This document shows, in pieces, positions 43,925 through 52,691 of a DNA stretch of 53,168 nt. This DNA is from Lysobacterales bacterium (lineage in GTDB: Bacteria; Pseudomonadota; Gammaproteobacteria; Xanthomonadales; Marinicellaceae). The position numbers were made by a program, and so were the translations under genes. Below the pieces are notes generated by a model. The model searched no databases and was not told the origin of the DNA. It saw nothing but the letters and a program-made list of their open reading frames with translations. Numbering within the stretch: the first letter of the stretch is position 1; each line of letters starts with the position of its first letter. The stretch is from positions 1-53,168 of the forward strand of contig JALSLV010000061.1 of the NCBI GenBank assembly GCA_026988115.1, in the 5' to 3' direction.

Positions 43925-44641
43925 TTGGATTACCAGTCCTTTTGTCAACAGTATCAACCAAGTAAAAAAGAGTTGTTCACGCAGTTTTATCGCTTTTTTA
44001 AAGATAAATTCAGTGTGAAAAATGAACGCATCGCGGTAGAGAAGTTAGCCACAATTATTGAGGCAACATTCAAACTTTCCGCCAATCAAAGTTTTGCTAA
44101 CATGAGTTTACGGCAACTATCCAAAGAATCTGGCTTGAGTATGGGTGGCTTGTATGCGTACATACAAAACAAACAACAATTGTCGTTATTTATCCATGAG
44201 TTCTTAAGTTATTTTGTCATTAAAACAATTAACCAAGTGACAAAAAACAAAGGCTGCAATAATTTAGAATGCATCATTAAAACGCATATTTATTTAAGTG
44301 AACTGTTACAGCCTTGGTTCTTTTTTGCCTTTATGGAAAGTAAAAACTTGTCTCGAGATGAAATAAAAGCAGCCATACAATCTGATTTATTAATGGAAAG
44401 CAAACTGATTGAAGTAATTAAACGCGGGCAACAGGAAGAGATTTATAGCACTATTTTAAAAGCAGAAACCGTAGCCTCATTAACCAAGCCTTTACTGAGT
44501 GAATGGTACTTAAAACGGTGGAAATACAAAAAAAGAGGCATGAGCATTGACCAATATTGCTTAGCCGTGATGATATTTATTGAACGGGGCTTAACCAGTC
44601 CACACTCCCTAAGCGAATTTGAGAACAATGAAAAGCCATGA
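43925..44641 (+). CDS. TetR-family transcriptional regulator
   Basis: The 238-residue protein has a TetR helix-turn-helix (NMSLRQLSKESGLSMGGLYAYI, about residues 57-80) and a helical ligand-binding C-terminal part. The start is TTG 43925 with GGGAG at good spacing, so the unusual start is real. It sits 10 bases after the ACAD stop and overlaps the kinase gene by four bases. It is likely a local repressor binding the palindrome at 42657 and responding to an acyl-CoA or hydroxyacyl-CoA (inference). Confidence 0.85.
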   Translation: MDYQSFCQQYQPSKKELFTQFYRFFKDKFSVKNERIAVEKLATIIEATFKLSANQSFANMSLRQLSKESGLSMGGLYAYIQNKQQLSLFIHEFLSYFVIKTINQVTKNKGCNNLECIIKTHIYLSELLQPWFFFAFMESKNLSRDEIKAAIQSDLLMESKLIEVIKRGQQEEIYSTILKAETVASLTKPLLSEWYLKRWKYKKRGMSIDQYCLAVMIFIERGLTSPHSLSEFENNEKP

Positions 44642-45690
44642 ATAATAAAGCCCAAAAAGTACGAGAAGAAGACCAACTGGATAAAGAAAAATTAGCCCAG
44701 TATTTATCCAAGCATGTCTTTGCAGGTATAAATGCTGACACATTAAACATAAAGCAGTTCAAAGGTGGTGCATCAAACCTGACTTACCAATTGCAGTGGG
44801 ATAAGCAAAAAGCGATATTGCGCACCGCACCCAAAGGTGCAAATATAAAAAGTGCACACGACATGGTCAGAGAATACAATGTCATTTCAAAAATAAGACC
44901 GCACTTTTCTTACGCACCAAAAACCATACACCTCTGTGAAGATAAAGAAATCATAGGCAGAGAGTTTTACTTAATGCAAAAAGTAGAAGGCATTATTCCT
45001 CGCAAGGAATTTCCAATACCGCTTACCTCAACACAAGCCAAGCAAATATCCAAAGAACTCATAGATGTGCATATTAAATTGCATGAAATTGACATAAAAA
45101 AGACTGGACTGATTGAACTTGGTTACCCACAAGGTTACATCCAAAGGCAAATACTGGGTTGGAACAAACGTTATAAAAACGCCCGATTAAAAGATTCATT
45201 ACAAGCCAACGATTTAATGCAATGGCTAGAAGACCATATGCCAAATGATGAGACCTCGAGTGTTATACACAACGATTACAAACTGGATAATGTGGTATTA
45301 TCCGAATCTGATCCAACAAAAATAATTGCGGTGCTTGATTGGGAAATGACAACTATCGGTTCGCCGTTGATGGATTTGGGCTGCTCATTGGCGTATTGGA
45401 TAGAAAAAGATGATTCTCCTGCCATGCAAGCCATTCGCATGATGCCCACCTCAATAGAGGGTATGATGACCAGAAAAGAAATCGTAGAGTATTATGGACA
45501 CAAACGAAATATTTCTCTTGATAATTTCGACTACTATTATATTTTTGGCTTATTTCGCCTTGCTGTTATTGTGCAACAAATTTACCACCGCTATGCACAA
45601 GGAAAAACATCAAACCCTGCCTTCAAAAATTTTGGTCAAATAGCCGCTGTACTAATTCAACAAGCGCAAAAGATACGAGCCCGGTATTGA
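44638..45690 (+). CDS. APH-like phosphotransferase (ACAD10/11 kinase-domain type)
   Basis: The 350-residue kinase fold has the glycine-rich FKGGASNLTYQL, the catalytic loop VIHNDYKLDNVVL (D213 base, N218 metal) and VLDWEMTTIGSPLMDLG. It matches the phosphotransferase domain fused to ACAD10/11 in animals and LvaA of Pseudomonas putida, which phosphorylate the hydroxyl of 4-hydroxyacyl-CoA. It is the last gene of the ACAD-TetR-APH operon and is followed by a palindromic element at 45743. Confidence 0.86.
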   Translation: MNNKAQKVREEDQLDKEKLAQYLSKHVFAGINADTLNIKQFKGGASNLTYQLQWDKQKAILRTAPKGANIKSAHDMVREYNVISKIRPHFSYAPKTIHLCEDKEIIGREFYLMQKVEGIIPRKEFPIPLTSTQAKQISKELIDVHIKLHEIDIKKTGLIELGYPQGYIQRQILGWNKRYKNARLKDSLQANDLMQWLEDHMPNDETSSVIHNDYKLDNVVLSESDPTKIIAVLDWEMTTIGSPLMDLGCSLAYWIEKDDSPAMQAIRMMPTSIEGMMTRKEIVEYYGHKRNISLDNFDYYYIFGLFRLAVIVQQIYHRYAQGKTSNPAFKNFGQIAAVLIQQAQKIRARY

Positions 45691-45742
45691 GAAGATATAT
45701 AAATGTTTTATATATTAAACTTGGATACCCTTAGTTTTGTTT

Positions 45743-45961
45743 ACATGGCTGTGCACTATTTTCCTGTTTCACACTTTCAATATACCGAACAAATAATTTA
45801 TACTCATTAGGGTTGTTGGCTTTAGCCAACCTTTTTAGAGCGTTGACTAAAGTCAACAACCCAAAATAACAGTTATTTATTTAATGTTTTATAACCTGTT
45901 GTATTATATAAAGAAAATAAACTTACAGTGTATGAAACAGGAGTTAAGTGCACAGCCATGT
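45743..45961. mobile_element. nested palindromic, MITE-like element
   Basis: Terminal 14-bp arms ACATGGCTGTGCAC (45743-45756) and its exact complement (45948-45961) enclose about 190 bp. Further inward TTCCTGTTTCACAC (45761-45774) is imperfectly repeated in inverse near 45930-45944. The centre holds GGGTTGTTG/CAACAACCC arms with two hairpins, GTTGGCTTTAGCCAAC (45815-45830) and GTTGACTAAAGTCAAC (45842-45857). No open frame is inside. A non-autonomous element or a decayed insertion fits; its right end is only four bases from the stop of the next gene. Confidence 0.6.
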
Positions 45962-45965
45962 TTGT

Positions 45966-47102
45966 TTAATTTGATGATTGTGGTGATATACAATTATTAG
46001 GATTGTTAATTTCAGTGTCTCCTAGATTGGAATAATAGTTGTAATTAGATTGAGCCAATGAATCATAATATGCCACTTCGCCATATTTTCGTTCAATGGG
46101 TTCGGCAATTTTATTAAATTCAGCGCCTTTAGATGAAAGTGCTGTTTTACCATAGTTCATGATGTCAACAAGGCATTCGTAGTGTTTTGTATAGTTGGTT
46201 TTATCTTCTGTGGCTTGTTGTAACTTTTCTTTCTCACCTTTTTGTTTGAAAATATTAATTTTTATCGCATAACCAATGCGAGCTGAGATTATAGATTTGC
46301 TTTGAGTTATTAAAAGTTCAGCAAGTTTTAAACAAGACTTTTCTTGGCTTAAATCATTTAAACAAACCTGAGTTAAATCTCTATAAGCTGGAATTGACTC
46401 TGCCATTTTTGCTCCGAGAACCCTTATGTGAATCATAATGTCTTGCATCTCATCAATTGTATCTATTTTATTACAACACATATACCTATTGACTTCTAAT
46501 CTTTCCATAGCCAATTTGTTTTTAGGAAAAGGGTGGGTCTTTACGTATTCTTCGAGTTTAATTCTATATTCTTGATGTAAATAATAAAAAGTAATAAAAT
46601 ATTTGGAATCCGCCATATCATCAATGGCTTGAGTAATACCCTTTTGATTGTCGTCCTTTATGGCTTGACTAAGGCTGGATAAATATATAAACGCATTATC
46701 AGGCATACTCTGTAATTGTTTCGCAAAAATAGCCTCTTGGTCACAGAATGTTCTAAGCTTGTCGTAAGAGCATATTTCTGTAAGAGTCGAAATTGATTTT
46801 TTATCTAACTGATTTGAAGAGAGTATTAAGTTAAGCTCTACGCCAACACTGGCTAACTTTTCATTATCATCAAATTTAACATCTGATAATTGCTTGTAAT
46901 AACCCAATAATTGAACATTAGGATCTGCATCATCAATTAAATAATGAACAAATCCTTTTTCCCACTCAAGCGACTCTTTTTCAATCTCCTCTCTAGTTGT
47001 TGATAGTTGAGCTAACAACGCATCGGTAGCTTCTTTACTGCTATGCTTGGAAAAAGCAACATTTGATAACAATAAAAATATTAAACAAATAAACCGAGTC
47101 AT
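45966..47102 (-). CDS. secreted protein of unknown function
   Basis: From ATG 47102 (AGGA upstream) the 378-residue product has a signal peptide, MTRFICLIFLLLSNVAFS, and an otherwise helical, charged sequence with eight to ten scattered cysteines. I recognise no domain; the many short amphipathic helices look like a repeat (TPR- or Sel1-like) without a clear consensus. It stands alone between the MITE-like element and a 400-bp gap. Confidence 0.6.
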   Translation of the reverse strand: MTRFICLIFLLLSNVAFSKHSSKEATDALLAQLSTTREEIEKESLEWEKGFVHYLIDDADPNVQLLGYYKQLSDVKFDDNEKLASVGVELNLILSSNQLDKKSISTLTEICSYDKLRTFCDQEAIFAKQLQSMPDNAFIYLSSLSQAIKDDNQKGITQAIDDMADSKYFITFYYLHQEYRIKLEEYVKTHPFPKNKLAMERLEVNRYMCCNKIDTIDEMQDIMIHIRVLGAKMAESIPAYRDLTQVCLNDLSQEKSCLKLAELLITQSKSIISARIGYAIKINIFKQKGEKEKLQQATEDKTNYTKHYECLVDIMNYGKTALSSKGAEFNKIAEPIERKYGEVAYYDSLAQSNYNYYSNLGDTEINNPNNCISPQSSN

Positions 47103-47527
47103 AACAATCATCCTAAACATATTGTTTTAATTTTACAATAGGGAAGATGCATTGTAAATAGGTGAAAAGTAATACACTTTTTAAAATAATATTAAATTAT
47201 ACGAATCTAAGCTATTCAAAACTCCATTAATTTAAAGTTAAACTTTCATTGGAGCCGTTTTTGTATGGCTTTACTGTGACATCCTTCATCTTGTTTTTGT
47301 TATTATCTCAGGTCATGGTTTGAGGTGCAACAAACACTGCCAATGGGCAGGATCCATCCTACATTAAGGTTGGTTTTTATCTGTATCTTTTTATTGTGTC
47401 GCTTGGCGGTAAATGGCTATAGCTGGATTGTCGGTTTTAACCGACGATTTTTAGATTTAAGCTGAGTTTTGAATGGGATAAATCTCACGGACTCATAATT
47501 TCAATTCTAAAACCACCAATTAGCTAT
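47103..47527. repeat. intergenic stretch with REP-like hairpin
   Basis: GTCGGTTTTAACCGAC at 47430-47445 is a 7+2+7 hairpin followed by GATTTTT. It has the same architecture as the two hairpins inside the 45743 element. A second small palindrome, AGGATCCATCCT, lies near 47350. No gene is supported in this gap. Confidence 0.5.
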
Positions 47528-49834
47528 TTACTTCTTCTTTGCCTTCTTAAATGCATCGGCTAATGAACCAAATGGATTGTTTGGTTGACTATTGTTGCTT
47601 CTGGGCTTGCTGTAACTTTTTTTCGAATAACTCTTTTTCGCTTGTGGTCTTTTGTCATCAGTTTTGCGTTTACTATCTGGTTTTGCCCCTGTTTTAGCCG
47701 ATAAGGCGATGCGTTTTCGGGCAACATCCACCTCCATTACGGTGACGTTAAGGATTTGTCCTGTTTTGACCACATCACTTGGGTCTTTGACATACACATC
47801 TGCCAATTGAGAAATATGCACTAAACCATCTTGGTGTACACCTATGTCAACAAAAGCACCAAATGCGGTGACGTTGGTTACTACGCCTTCGAGTTTCATG
47901 CCTTCTTTGAGGTCTGATATTTTATGAATAGCATCATCAAAGGTTGCGGTTTTAAACTCACCTCGTGGATCACGCCCGGGTTTTTTGAGTTCTGCAATAA
48001 CATCTTTGACAGTTTCTAGTCCGAATTGTTCGTTGGCAAAATCTCTTGGGTTAATGCCCGAAAGTTTATCTGATTTGCCGATTACATCCTGGATTTTACA
48101 ATCCAATGATTGGACGATTTGCTCCACTAAAGGATAAGCCTCAGGATGCACGGCTGATGCATCAAGTGGTTGTTTGCCATTACGAATACGTAAAAACCCT
48201 GCACATTGGGTAAACATTTTATCGCCCAAGCGTTTTACCTTGAGCAATTGTTTACGGTTATCAAAACGACCATTTTCATCGCGGTAATTAATAATTTCTT
48301 GCGCGACAGATTCGGAAATTCCTGCGACATATTTAAGTAAAGCAGGGGACGCCATATTGACATCCACACCCACAGAGTTTACGCAATCTTCGACGGTATC
48401 GCCCAAGGCTTTATTGAGTTGGACTTGATTAACATCGTGTTGGTACTGCCCAACACCAATGGCTTTGGGTTCAATTTTAACCAGTTCGGCTAATGGGTCT
48501 TGCAAACGTCTTGCGATAGAAACAGAACCACGGAAAGTCACATCCAAATCAGGAAACTCTTTCGCAGCGGACTCTGATGCAGAATAAATTGAGGCGCCAG
48601 CTTCTGAGACCATAATTTTTTGTGCTTTAATGTCTTTATAATCAGATAATAATTCGGCGGCTAGTTGGTCAGTTTCACGTGAGGCTGTGCCATTGCCAAT
48701 GCTGATTAATTCAATATTATGCTTCATGCATAAGGCTGCCAAAACATGCTTGGATTTATCCCATTGTTTTTGTGGTGCGTGTGGATAAATAACGGCTGTA
48801 TCGATTAGTTTGCCGGTTTTATCCACCACCACGACTTTAACACCCGTTCTAAATCCTGGGTCTAAACCTAAGGTGGCTTTACCACCAGCAGGAGCAGCCA
48901 ACAATATGTCCTTCATGTTGCGGGTAAAAACTTTAATGGCTTCGGTATCGGCTCCTTCGCGTGCTTGGTTGGTTAATTGCAAGGATAAACGTACGTGTAA
49001 TTTTGCAATCCATGCCAGTTGAATGGTACGCAATAACCAAGCCGAATTATCCACATCCCAGTTTAAGCGGTTAATGATTCGTCCAATGGCTGGGTGTTGT
49101 TGCCCGTCCTCTAAGTTAACATCAATTTTTACACTCAAAAACCCTTCATTGCGACCGCGTAAAATCGCCAACATGCGGTGCGAAGGAATTTTGTTGATTT
49201 TCTCGGCAAAGTCAAAATAGTCTTTAAATTTTGCCGCCTCATTTTCTTTGCCTTTAACTAAGGTTGCTGTAATTAAAGCGTTATCCCACAACCAATCGCG
49301 CAGTTGTTGGATTAAATCAGCATCCTCAGCAATATCTTCTAAAGCAATTTGACGTGCACCATCAAGTGCATCATCGGTGGTTTTAACCTCATCGGAAATA
49401 AATTTTTGTGCCAGCTCATTAATATCAGCTTTTGGATTTTCGATTAACTCTTCTAGCAAAGGCTCTAAGCCATTTTTACGTGCAATTTGGGCTTTGGTTT
49501 GGCGTTTCTTTTTAAATGGCAAATACAAATCTTCCAAACGGGTCTTGGTATCAGCACTCATAATGGCATTTTTAAGTTCATCCGTTAACTTGCCTTGCTC
49601 CTTAATGACATCCATTACGGTTATGCGTCTGTCATCTAGTTCACGCAAATAGTTAAGCTTTTCATCCAACAGTCGCAATTGAGTATCATCCAAGCCACCT
49701 GTCACTTCTTTACGGTAACGCGAAATAAAAGGAACAGTATCACCATCATCTAAAAGACCAATAGCGGCTGTAACTTGTTGTGGCTGGGCGTTTATAACTT
49801 GGGCAATAATTTGAGCGTGATTCATATTATCCAT
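47528..49834 (-). CDS. tex: Tex RNA-binding transcription accessory protein
   Basis: The 768-residue protein has all Tex parts: the helical N-terminal domain, the YqgF-like fold LGLDPGFRTGVKVVVVD near residues 330-346, a helix-hairpin-helix region (SVGVDVNMASPALLKYVAG and RLGDKMFTQCAGFLRI), and a C-terminal S1 domain (LEGVVTNVTAFGAFVDIGV). The last 50 residues form a basic, Ser/Asn/Lys-rich tail. Tex binds RNA and affects transcription. A short in-frame alternative start is the ATG nine bases downstream. Confidence 0.95.
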   Translation of the reverse strand: MDNMNHAQIIAQVINAQPQQVTAAIGLLDDGDTVPFISRYRKEVTGGLDDTQLRLLDEKLNYLRELDDRRITVMDVIKEQGKLTDELKNAIMSADTKTRLEDLYLPFKKKRQTKAQIARKNGLEPLLEELIENPKADINELAQKFISDEVKTTDDALDGARQIALEDIAEDADLIQQLRDWLWDNALITATLVKGKENEAAKFKDYFDFAEKINKIPSHRMLAILRGRNEGFLSVKIDVNLEDGQQHPAIGRIINRLNWDVDNSAWLLRTIQLAWIAKLHVRLSLQLTNQAREGADTEAIKVFTRNMKDILLAAPAGGKATLGLDPGFRTGVKVVVVDKTGKLIDTAVIYPHAPQKQWDKSKHVLAALCMKHNIELISIGNGTASRETDQLAAELLSDYKDIKAQKIMVSEAGASIYSASESAAKEFPDLDVTFRGSVSIARRLQDPLAELVKIEPKAIGVGQYQHDVNQVQLNKALGDTVEDCVNSVGVDVNMASPALLKYVAGISESVAQEIINYRDENGRFDNRKQLLKVKRLGDKMFTQCAGFLRIRNGKQPLDASAVHPEAYPLVEQIVQSLDCKIQDVIGKSDKLSGINPRDFANEQFGLETVKDVIAELKKPGRDPRGEFKTATFDDAIHKISDLKEGMKLEGVVTNVTAFGAFVDIGVHQDGLVHISQLADVYVKDPSDVVKTGQILNVTVMEVDVARKRIALSAKTGAKPDSKRKTDDKRPQAKKSYSKKSYSKPRSNNSQPNNPFGSLADAFKKAKKK

Positions 49835-50000
49835 TTAAAATTCAAAGGAGAGGAATTATAAATAAGTTCACCTGTGATTGGTAGAATAAGTATTAAAGTG
49901 GGTGTTTTTTTATTTTCGTACGGTGGCACAAAAGCACTGTGAATGAACAATGAGTTTTATTCCGCAAACGAGGTAGGCGAATGCAAATGATAGCCATGTA

Positions 50001-50030
50001 AATCTGCGAAATTCTGCGTTTATCTGCGGA
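50001..50030 (+). repeat. three 10-bp direct repeats
   Basis: AATCTGCGAA, ATTCTGCGTT and TATCTGCGGA follow each other with exact 10-base spacing (TCTGCG core), in the 218-bp gap between tex and msrA. The rest of the gap shows nothing recognisable. Confidence 0.6.
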
Positions 50031-50052
50031 CATAAAAATCTGAAGCTATAGT

Positions 50053-50550
50053 TTAGGACTTTGGCAACACCCAATCAGGTCGCGGATAGTGGCAGGTGTA
50101 ACCGTTGGGGATACGCTCTAAGTAGTCTTGGTGTTCAATTTCAGCTTCCCAAAAATCACTGGCTTTTGTCACTTTTGTCACAGCAGGAGCGGGCCATAAC
50201 CCTGAATTGTTGACATCTTCAATGGTTTTTAACGCCATTTGCTTTTGCTCATCTGTCGTGTAAAAAATTTCTGAGCGATACGAGGCTCCAACGTCATTAC
50301 CTTGACGGTTATCGGTGGATGGATCATGAATTTGAAAAAAGTAAGCCAAAATATCCCGATAACTAATGACTTCATTATCAAACTCAATTTCTAAGGCTTC
50401 TGCATGGGTACCGTGGTTGCGATAAGTCGCATTGGGAACATCGCCTCCCGTATAACCCACGCGTGTGGATAAAACGCCATCGAGTTGACGAATCAATCCT
50501 TGCATGCCCCAAAAACAGCCACCAGCGAGTATTGCCCTTTCTTTTGCCAT
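50053..50550 (-). CDS. msrA: peptide methionine-S-sulfoxide reductase MsrA
   Basis: The 165-residue enzyme reduces the S-form of methionine sulfoxide. The catalytic C12 lies in GGCFWGMQG, followed by [28 protein letters not shown]. No second or third resolving cysteine is seen near the C-terminus except CHYPRP. The start overlaps the msrB stop by one base, so the pair is coupled. Confidence 0.95.
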   Translation of the reverse strand: MAKERAILAGGCFWGMQGLIRQLDGVLSTRVGYTGGDVPNATYRNHGTHAEALEIEFDNEVISYRDILAYFFQIHDPSTDNRQGNDVGASYRSEIFYTTDEQKQMALKTIEDVNNSGLWPAPAVTKVTKASDFWEAEIEHQDYLERIPNGYTCHYPRPDWVLPKS

Positions 50551-50999
50551 TATTTCACGTCCTCAACTTGATTGATGTAATCACCATAACCTTCATCTGT
50601 CATATTTTCAAGTGCAATAAAACGCAAAGATGCTGAATTTATGCAATAACGCATACCACCAGACTCTTTTGGTCCATCTTCAAACACATGCCCCAAATGA
50701 CTGTCCCCATGGCTTGAGCGCACTTCGGTACGAATCATGCCATGAGATGAATCTTTTATTTCGTTAATAAATTTAGAAACGATTGGTTTACTAAAGCTTG
50801 GCCAACCACAGCCTGAATCAAACTTGCTACTTGAGGCAAATAACGGTTCGCCCGAAACAATATCCACATAAATACCAACAGCATCGTTGTGTAAATATTC
50901 ACCCGTTCCTGGGTGCTCGGTACCGTTTTCTTGAGTCACACGGTATTGCTCTGAATTGAGCTGTGAAATTTTATTCTTGTCTTTTTTATACAAGGTCAT
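50550..50999 (-). CDS. msrB: peptide methionine-R-sulfoxide reductase MsrB
   Basis: From ATG 50999 the roughly 149-residue protein has [48 protein letters not shown] and [13 protein letters not shown]; the last carries the catalytic cysteine. It lacks the two CxxC zinc motifs, so it is the zinc-free type. I start it at 50999 because this ATG overlaps the upstream gene's stop (ATGA). It reduces the R-epimer. A partial copy of its 5' end lies at 52692-52795. Confidence 0.94.
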   Translation of the reverse strand: MTLYKKDKNKISQLNSEQYRVTQENGTEHPGTGEYLHNDAVGIYVDIVSGEPLFASSSKFDSGCGWPSFSKPIVSKFINEIKDSSHGMIRTEVRSSHGDSHLGHVFEDGPKESGGMRYCINSASLRFIALENMTDEGYGDYINQVEDVK

Positions 51000-51415
51000 C
51001 TTACTTTGTAACCAGCATGACAAGCAACGCAAGCCGATGTCACTTCTGCTAGGGCTTTATAAGCGGGCAATAAATCCCCTTCTTCACACTTCATGGCAAA
51101 ACGAGTCGCGGCTTTGTGCATGGAAGTGCCAATAGCAGCCATCCCTTTTGGCATAAACTTCGACATTTGCTTGGCATGATGTGATTTCAAAGAACCCATG
51201 CCTAAATGGCTTTCTGCTAATTCAGCCGCTTTATCCATTTTGTCGTTGGCAAGGTATAACTGAATCCGATTAATTATTACTAAATGATCGCGCATATTAC
51301 CCATCATATGCTCTTGCATCATAGCAGGAAACTCCACTAAAACACGTGAGTCTTCTTCGGCAGAGATTATGTTTTGAAAGAAAATTAAAAAAATAATTAA
51401 AATTAAAGTTTTCAT
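50996..51415 (-). CDS. c-type cytochrome, cytochrome c'/c556-like
   Basis: Starting at ATG 51415 the 139-residue product has a signal peptide ([19 protein letters not shown]), a helical body and a single CxxCH heme site, [13 protein letters not shown], at the extreme C-terminus. That places it with the cytochrome c'/c556 four-helix group. Three pairs of methionines and histidines could supply a ligand. It overlaps msrB by four bases and heads the cyt-msrB-msrA operon, so it may take part in redox repair or respond to oxidants (inference). Confidence 0.82.
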   Translation of the reverse strand: MKTLILIIFLIFFQNIISAEEDSRVLVEFPAMMQEHMMGNMRDHLVIINRIQLYLANDKMDKAAELAESHLGMGSLKSHHAKQMSKFMPKGMAAIGTSMHKAATRFAMKCEEGDLLPAYKALAEVTSACVACHAGYKVR

Positions 51416-51493
51416 GAGCCTTATTATATACTCATTACGGGATTGAAATATACTGCTCAGGTAAAAATAAGAGTTAAATTTTATTCTAGTTTT

Positions 51494-51533
51494 GTACGGA
51501 TACAATCCGTACTATTGATGTTGTTAATATAAT
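51494..51533 (+). promoter_or_regulatory. operator palindrome and -10 for tacAT
   Basis: GTACGGAT (51494-51501) and ATCCGTAC (51505-51512) form an 8+3+8 inverted repeat, 15 bases upstream of TATAAT (51528-51533). The antitoxin start is at 51571. Autorepression by the antitoxin at such a site is usual for DUF1778/GNAT modules. Confidence 0.6.
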
Positions 51534-51570
51534 GGTTTATACTTGAGGGCAATTCAAAAACAAATTTAAA

Positions 51571-51840
51571 ATGTTAAATACACGATTAGACATGCGACTT
51601 AGTCAAGAAGTCAAAACCAAGGCAGAAAAAGCCACGGCATTGCTTGGTTTGAAAAGCTTAACTGAATACGTCGTGCACTTAATGGATGAAGATGCAACAA
51701 AAGTGATTAAGCAACACGAAAGCATGGTCATTGAAAACAATCGTTTTGATCAATTTATGCAAGCTTGCGACAAGGCTAAATCACCCAACAAAGCATTAAA
51801 AGATGCCGCTAAATTGACAAAAAAATTAAATATCAAGTGA
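51571..51840 (+). CDS. tacA: DUF1778/TacA-type antitoxin
   Basis: The 89-residue protein has an N-terminal ribbon-helix-helix (TRLDMRLSQEVKTKAEKATALLG, LTEYVVHLM), the DNA-binding part, and a polar helical C-terminus that neutralises the toxin. It is followed by a GNAT gene with a GTG start overlapping its stop by four bases. This is the standard antitoxin-first module. Confidence 0.9.
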   Translation: MLNTRLDMRLSQEVKTKAEKATALLGLKSLTEYVVHLMDEDATKVIKQHESMVIENNRFDQFMQACDKAKSPNKALKDAAKLTKKLNIK

Positions 51841-52364
51841 ACCTTGGTTCAAAATTTATCCCCTTAGATAAGTCAATTCATGATAGAGATTTGTTTGACT
51901 GTGGTGAAAAGGAACTCAATTTATTCTTAAAAACAAAGGTTGCTAAGCACATGAAGGTTGGGATTAGTAATACTTTGGTAATTGCATCCGATACTTTACT
52001 AGAAAATAGAAAACATCCAATTAGTGCTTTCTATATAGTGACACCAAGTTTAATCGAAAGAAAAACATTACCAGCACCTCTGGCAAAAAAGCTTCCCCAC
52101 TATCCTGTCCCAGTATTCCTAATCGCACAACTTGCGGTCGATAAAAAATACCAAGGGAAAAAATTAGGTCAAATTACTCTTATCAAAGCCTTAGAGTTTT
52201 TATGGGCAATCAACCAACAAATGCCCGCCTACGCTGTCGTTGTTGATTGCCTGAATGAAGTGGTAGAAAAGTTTTACGCTAAGTTTGGTTTTGAGGTGTT
52301 AGATACGGTTAATGAGAAAGTTAAGATGTATATTCCGATGAAAACTGTTGGGGAATTGTTTTGA
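51837..52364 (+). CDS. tacT: GNAT-family toxin, TacT type
   Basis: The 175-residue acetyltransferase has the toxin-type start FIPLDKSIHDRDLFDCGEKELNLFL, the acetyl-CoA site AQLAVDKKYQGKKLGQITL, and a C-terminal VVEKFYAKFGFEVL with the catalytic tyrosine. TacT-like toxins acetylate aminoacyl-tRNA and block translation. The start is GTG 51837, coupled to tacA. It looks complete. Confidence 0.92.
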   Translation: MNLGSKFIPLDKSIHDRDLFDCGEKELNLFLKTKVAKHMKVGISNTLVIASDTLLENRKHPISAFYIVTPSLIERKTLPAPLAKKLPHYPVPVFLIAQLAVDKKYQGKKLGQITLIKALEFLWAINQQMPAYAVVVDCLNEVVEKFYAKFGFEVLDTVNEKVKMYIPMKTVGELF

Positions 52365-52405
52365 TATATATCAAAAAACAACAAAAGTTGTATTTTAAGT
52401 ATAAT
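52359..52405 (+). promoter_or_regulatory. 18-bp palindrome and -10 upstream of parD
   Basis: TTTTGATATATATCAAAA (52359-52376) is a perfect palindrome that overlaps the tacT stop. A TATAAT lies at 52400-52405, 29 bases before the parD start. It could be the parD operator or simply an A/T-rich palindrome. Confidence 0.4.
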
Positions 52406-52433
52406 TTAAGTGTTTCTTCAAAATAATAACATT

Positions 52434-52691
52434 ATGGCAAAAACATTTCACATATCACTTCCAGAAAACATAGATTCATTTGTTGCAAATCGCGTTAAAG
52501 AGAGAAACTTCAAATCAAAAGGAAGTTATATCCAAGATTTAATTCGACAAGACCAACTCCGAACTGAAAAAGTTAAATTGACCAATATGTTATTAGAAGG
52601 ATTGGCTTCACAACATTCAGTAATGAGTGAAGATAAATGGCAAAAGCTAAAAAACACAACGGTTAGGGAAATCACAAAAAACAAAGCATGA
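52434..52691 (+). CDS. parD: ParD-like antitoxin without its toxin
   Basis: From ATG 52434 the 85-residue protein shows the ParD/CC2985 antitoxin pattern (TFHISLPENIDSFVANRV, SKGSYIQDLIRQDQ), a ribbon-helix-helix DNA-binding fold. A start at 52410 adds eight residues. ParD genes are normally followed directly, often overlapping, by parE. Here the stop TGA at 52689 is followed at the next base by a duplicated msrB fragment, so the toxin is absent. Confidence 0.8.
   Translation: MAKTFHISLPENIDSFVANRVKERNFKSKGSYIQDLIRQDQLRTEKVKLTNMLLEGLASQHSVMSEDKWQKLKNTTVREITKNKA

Noticed and set aside
48671-48686. parS-like sequence in tex (GTTTCACGTGA core)
   Set aside because: It matches only about 12 of 16 consensus bases and lies in coding sequence; it is likely chance.
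50001-50030. CRISPR-like repeats
   Set aside because: Units are only 10 bases, adjacent and without spacers.
52359-52376. Palindrome after tacT as a terminator
   Set aside because: An A/T-only palindrome with weak stem and no clean T-run; operator or chance is more likely.
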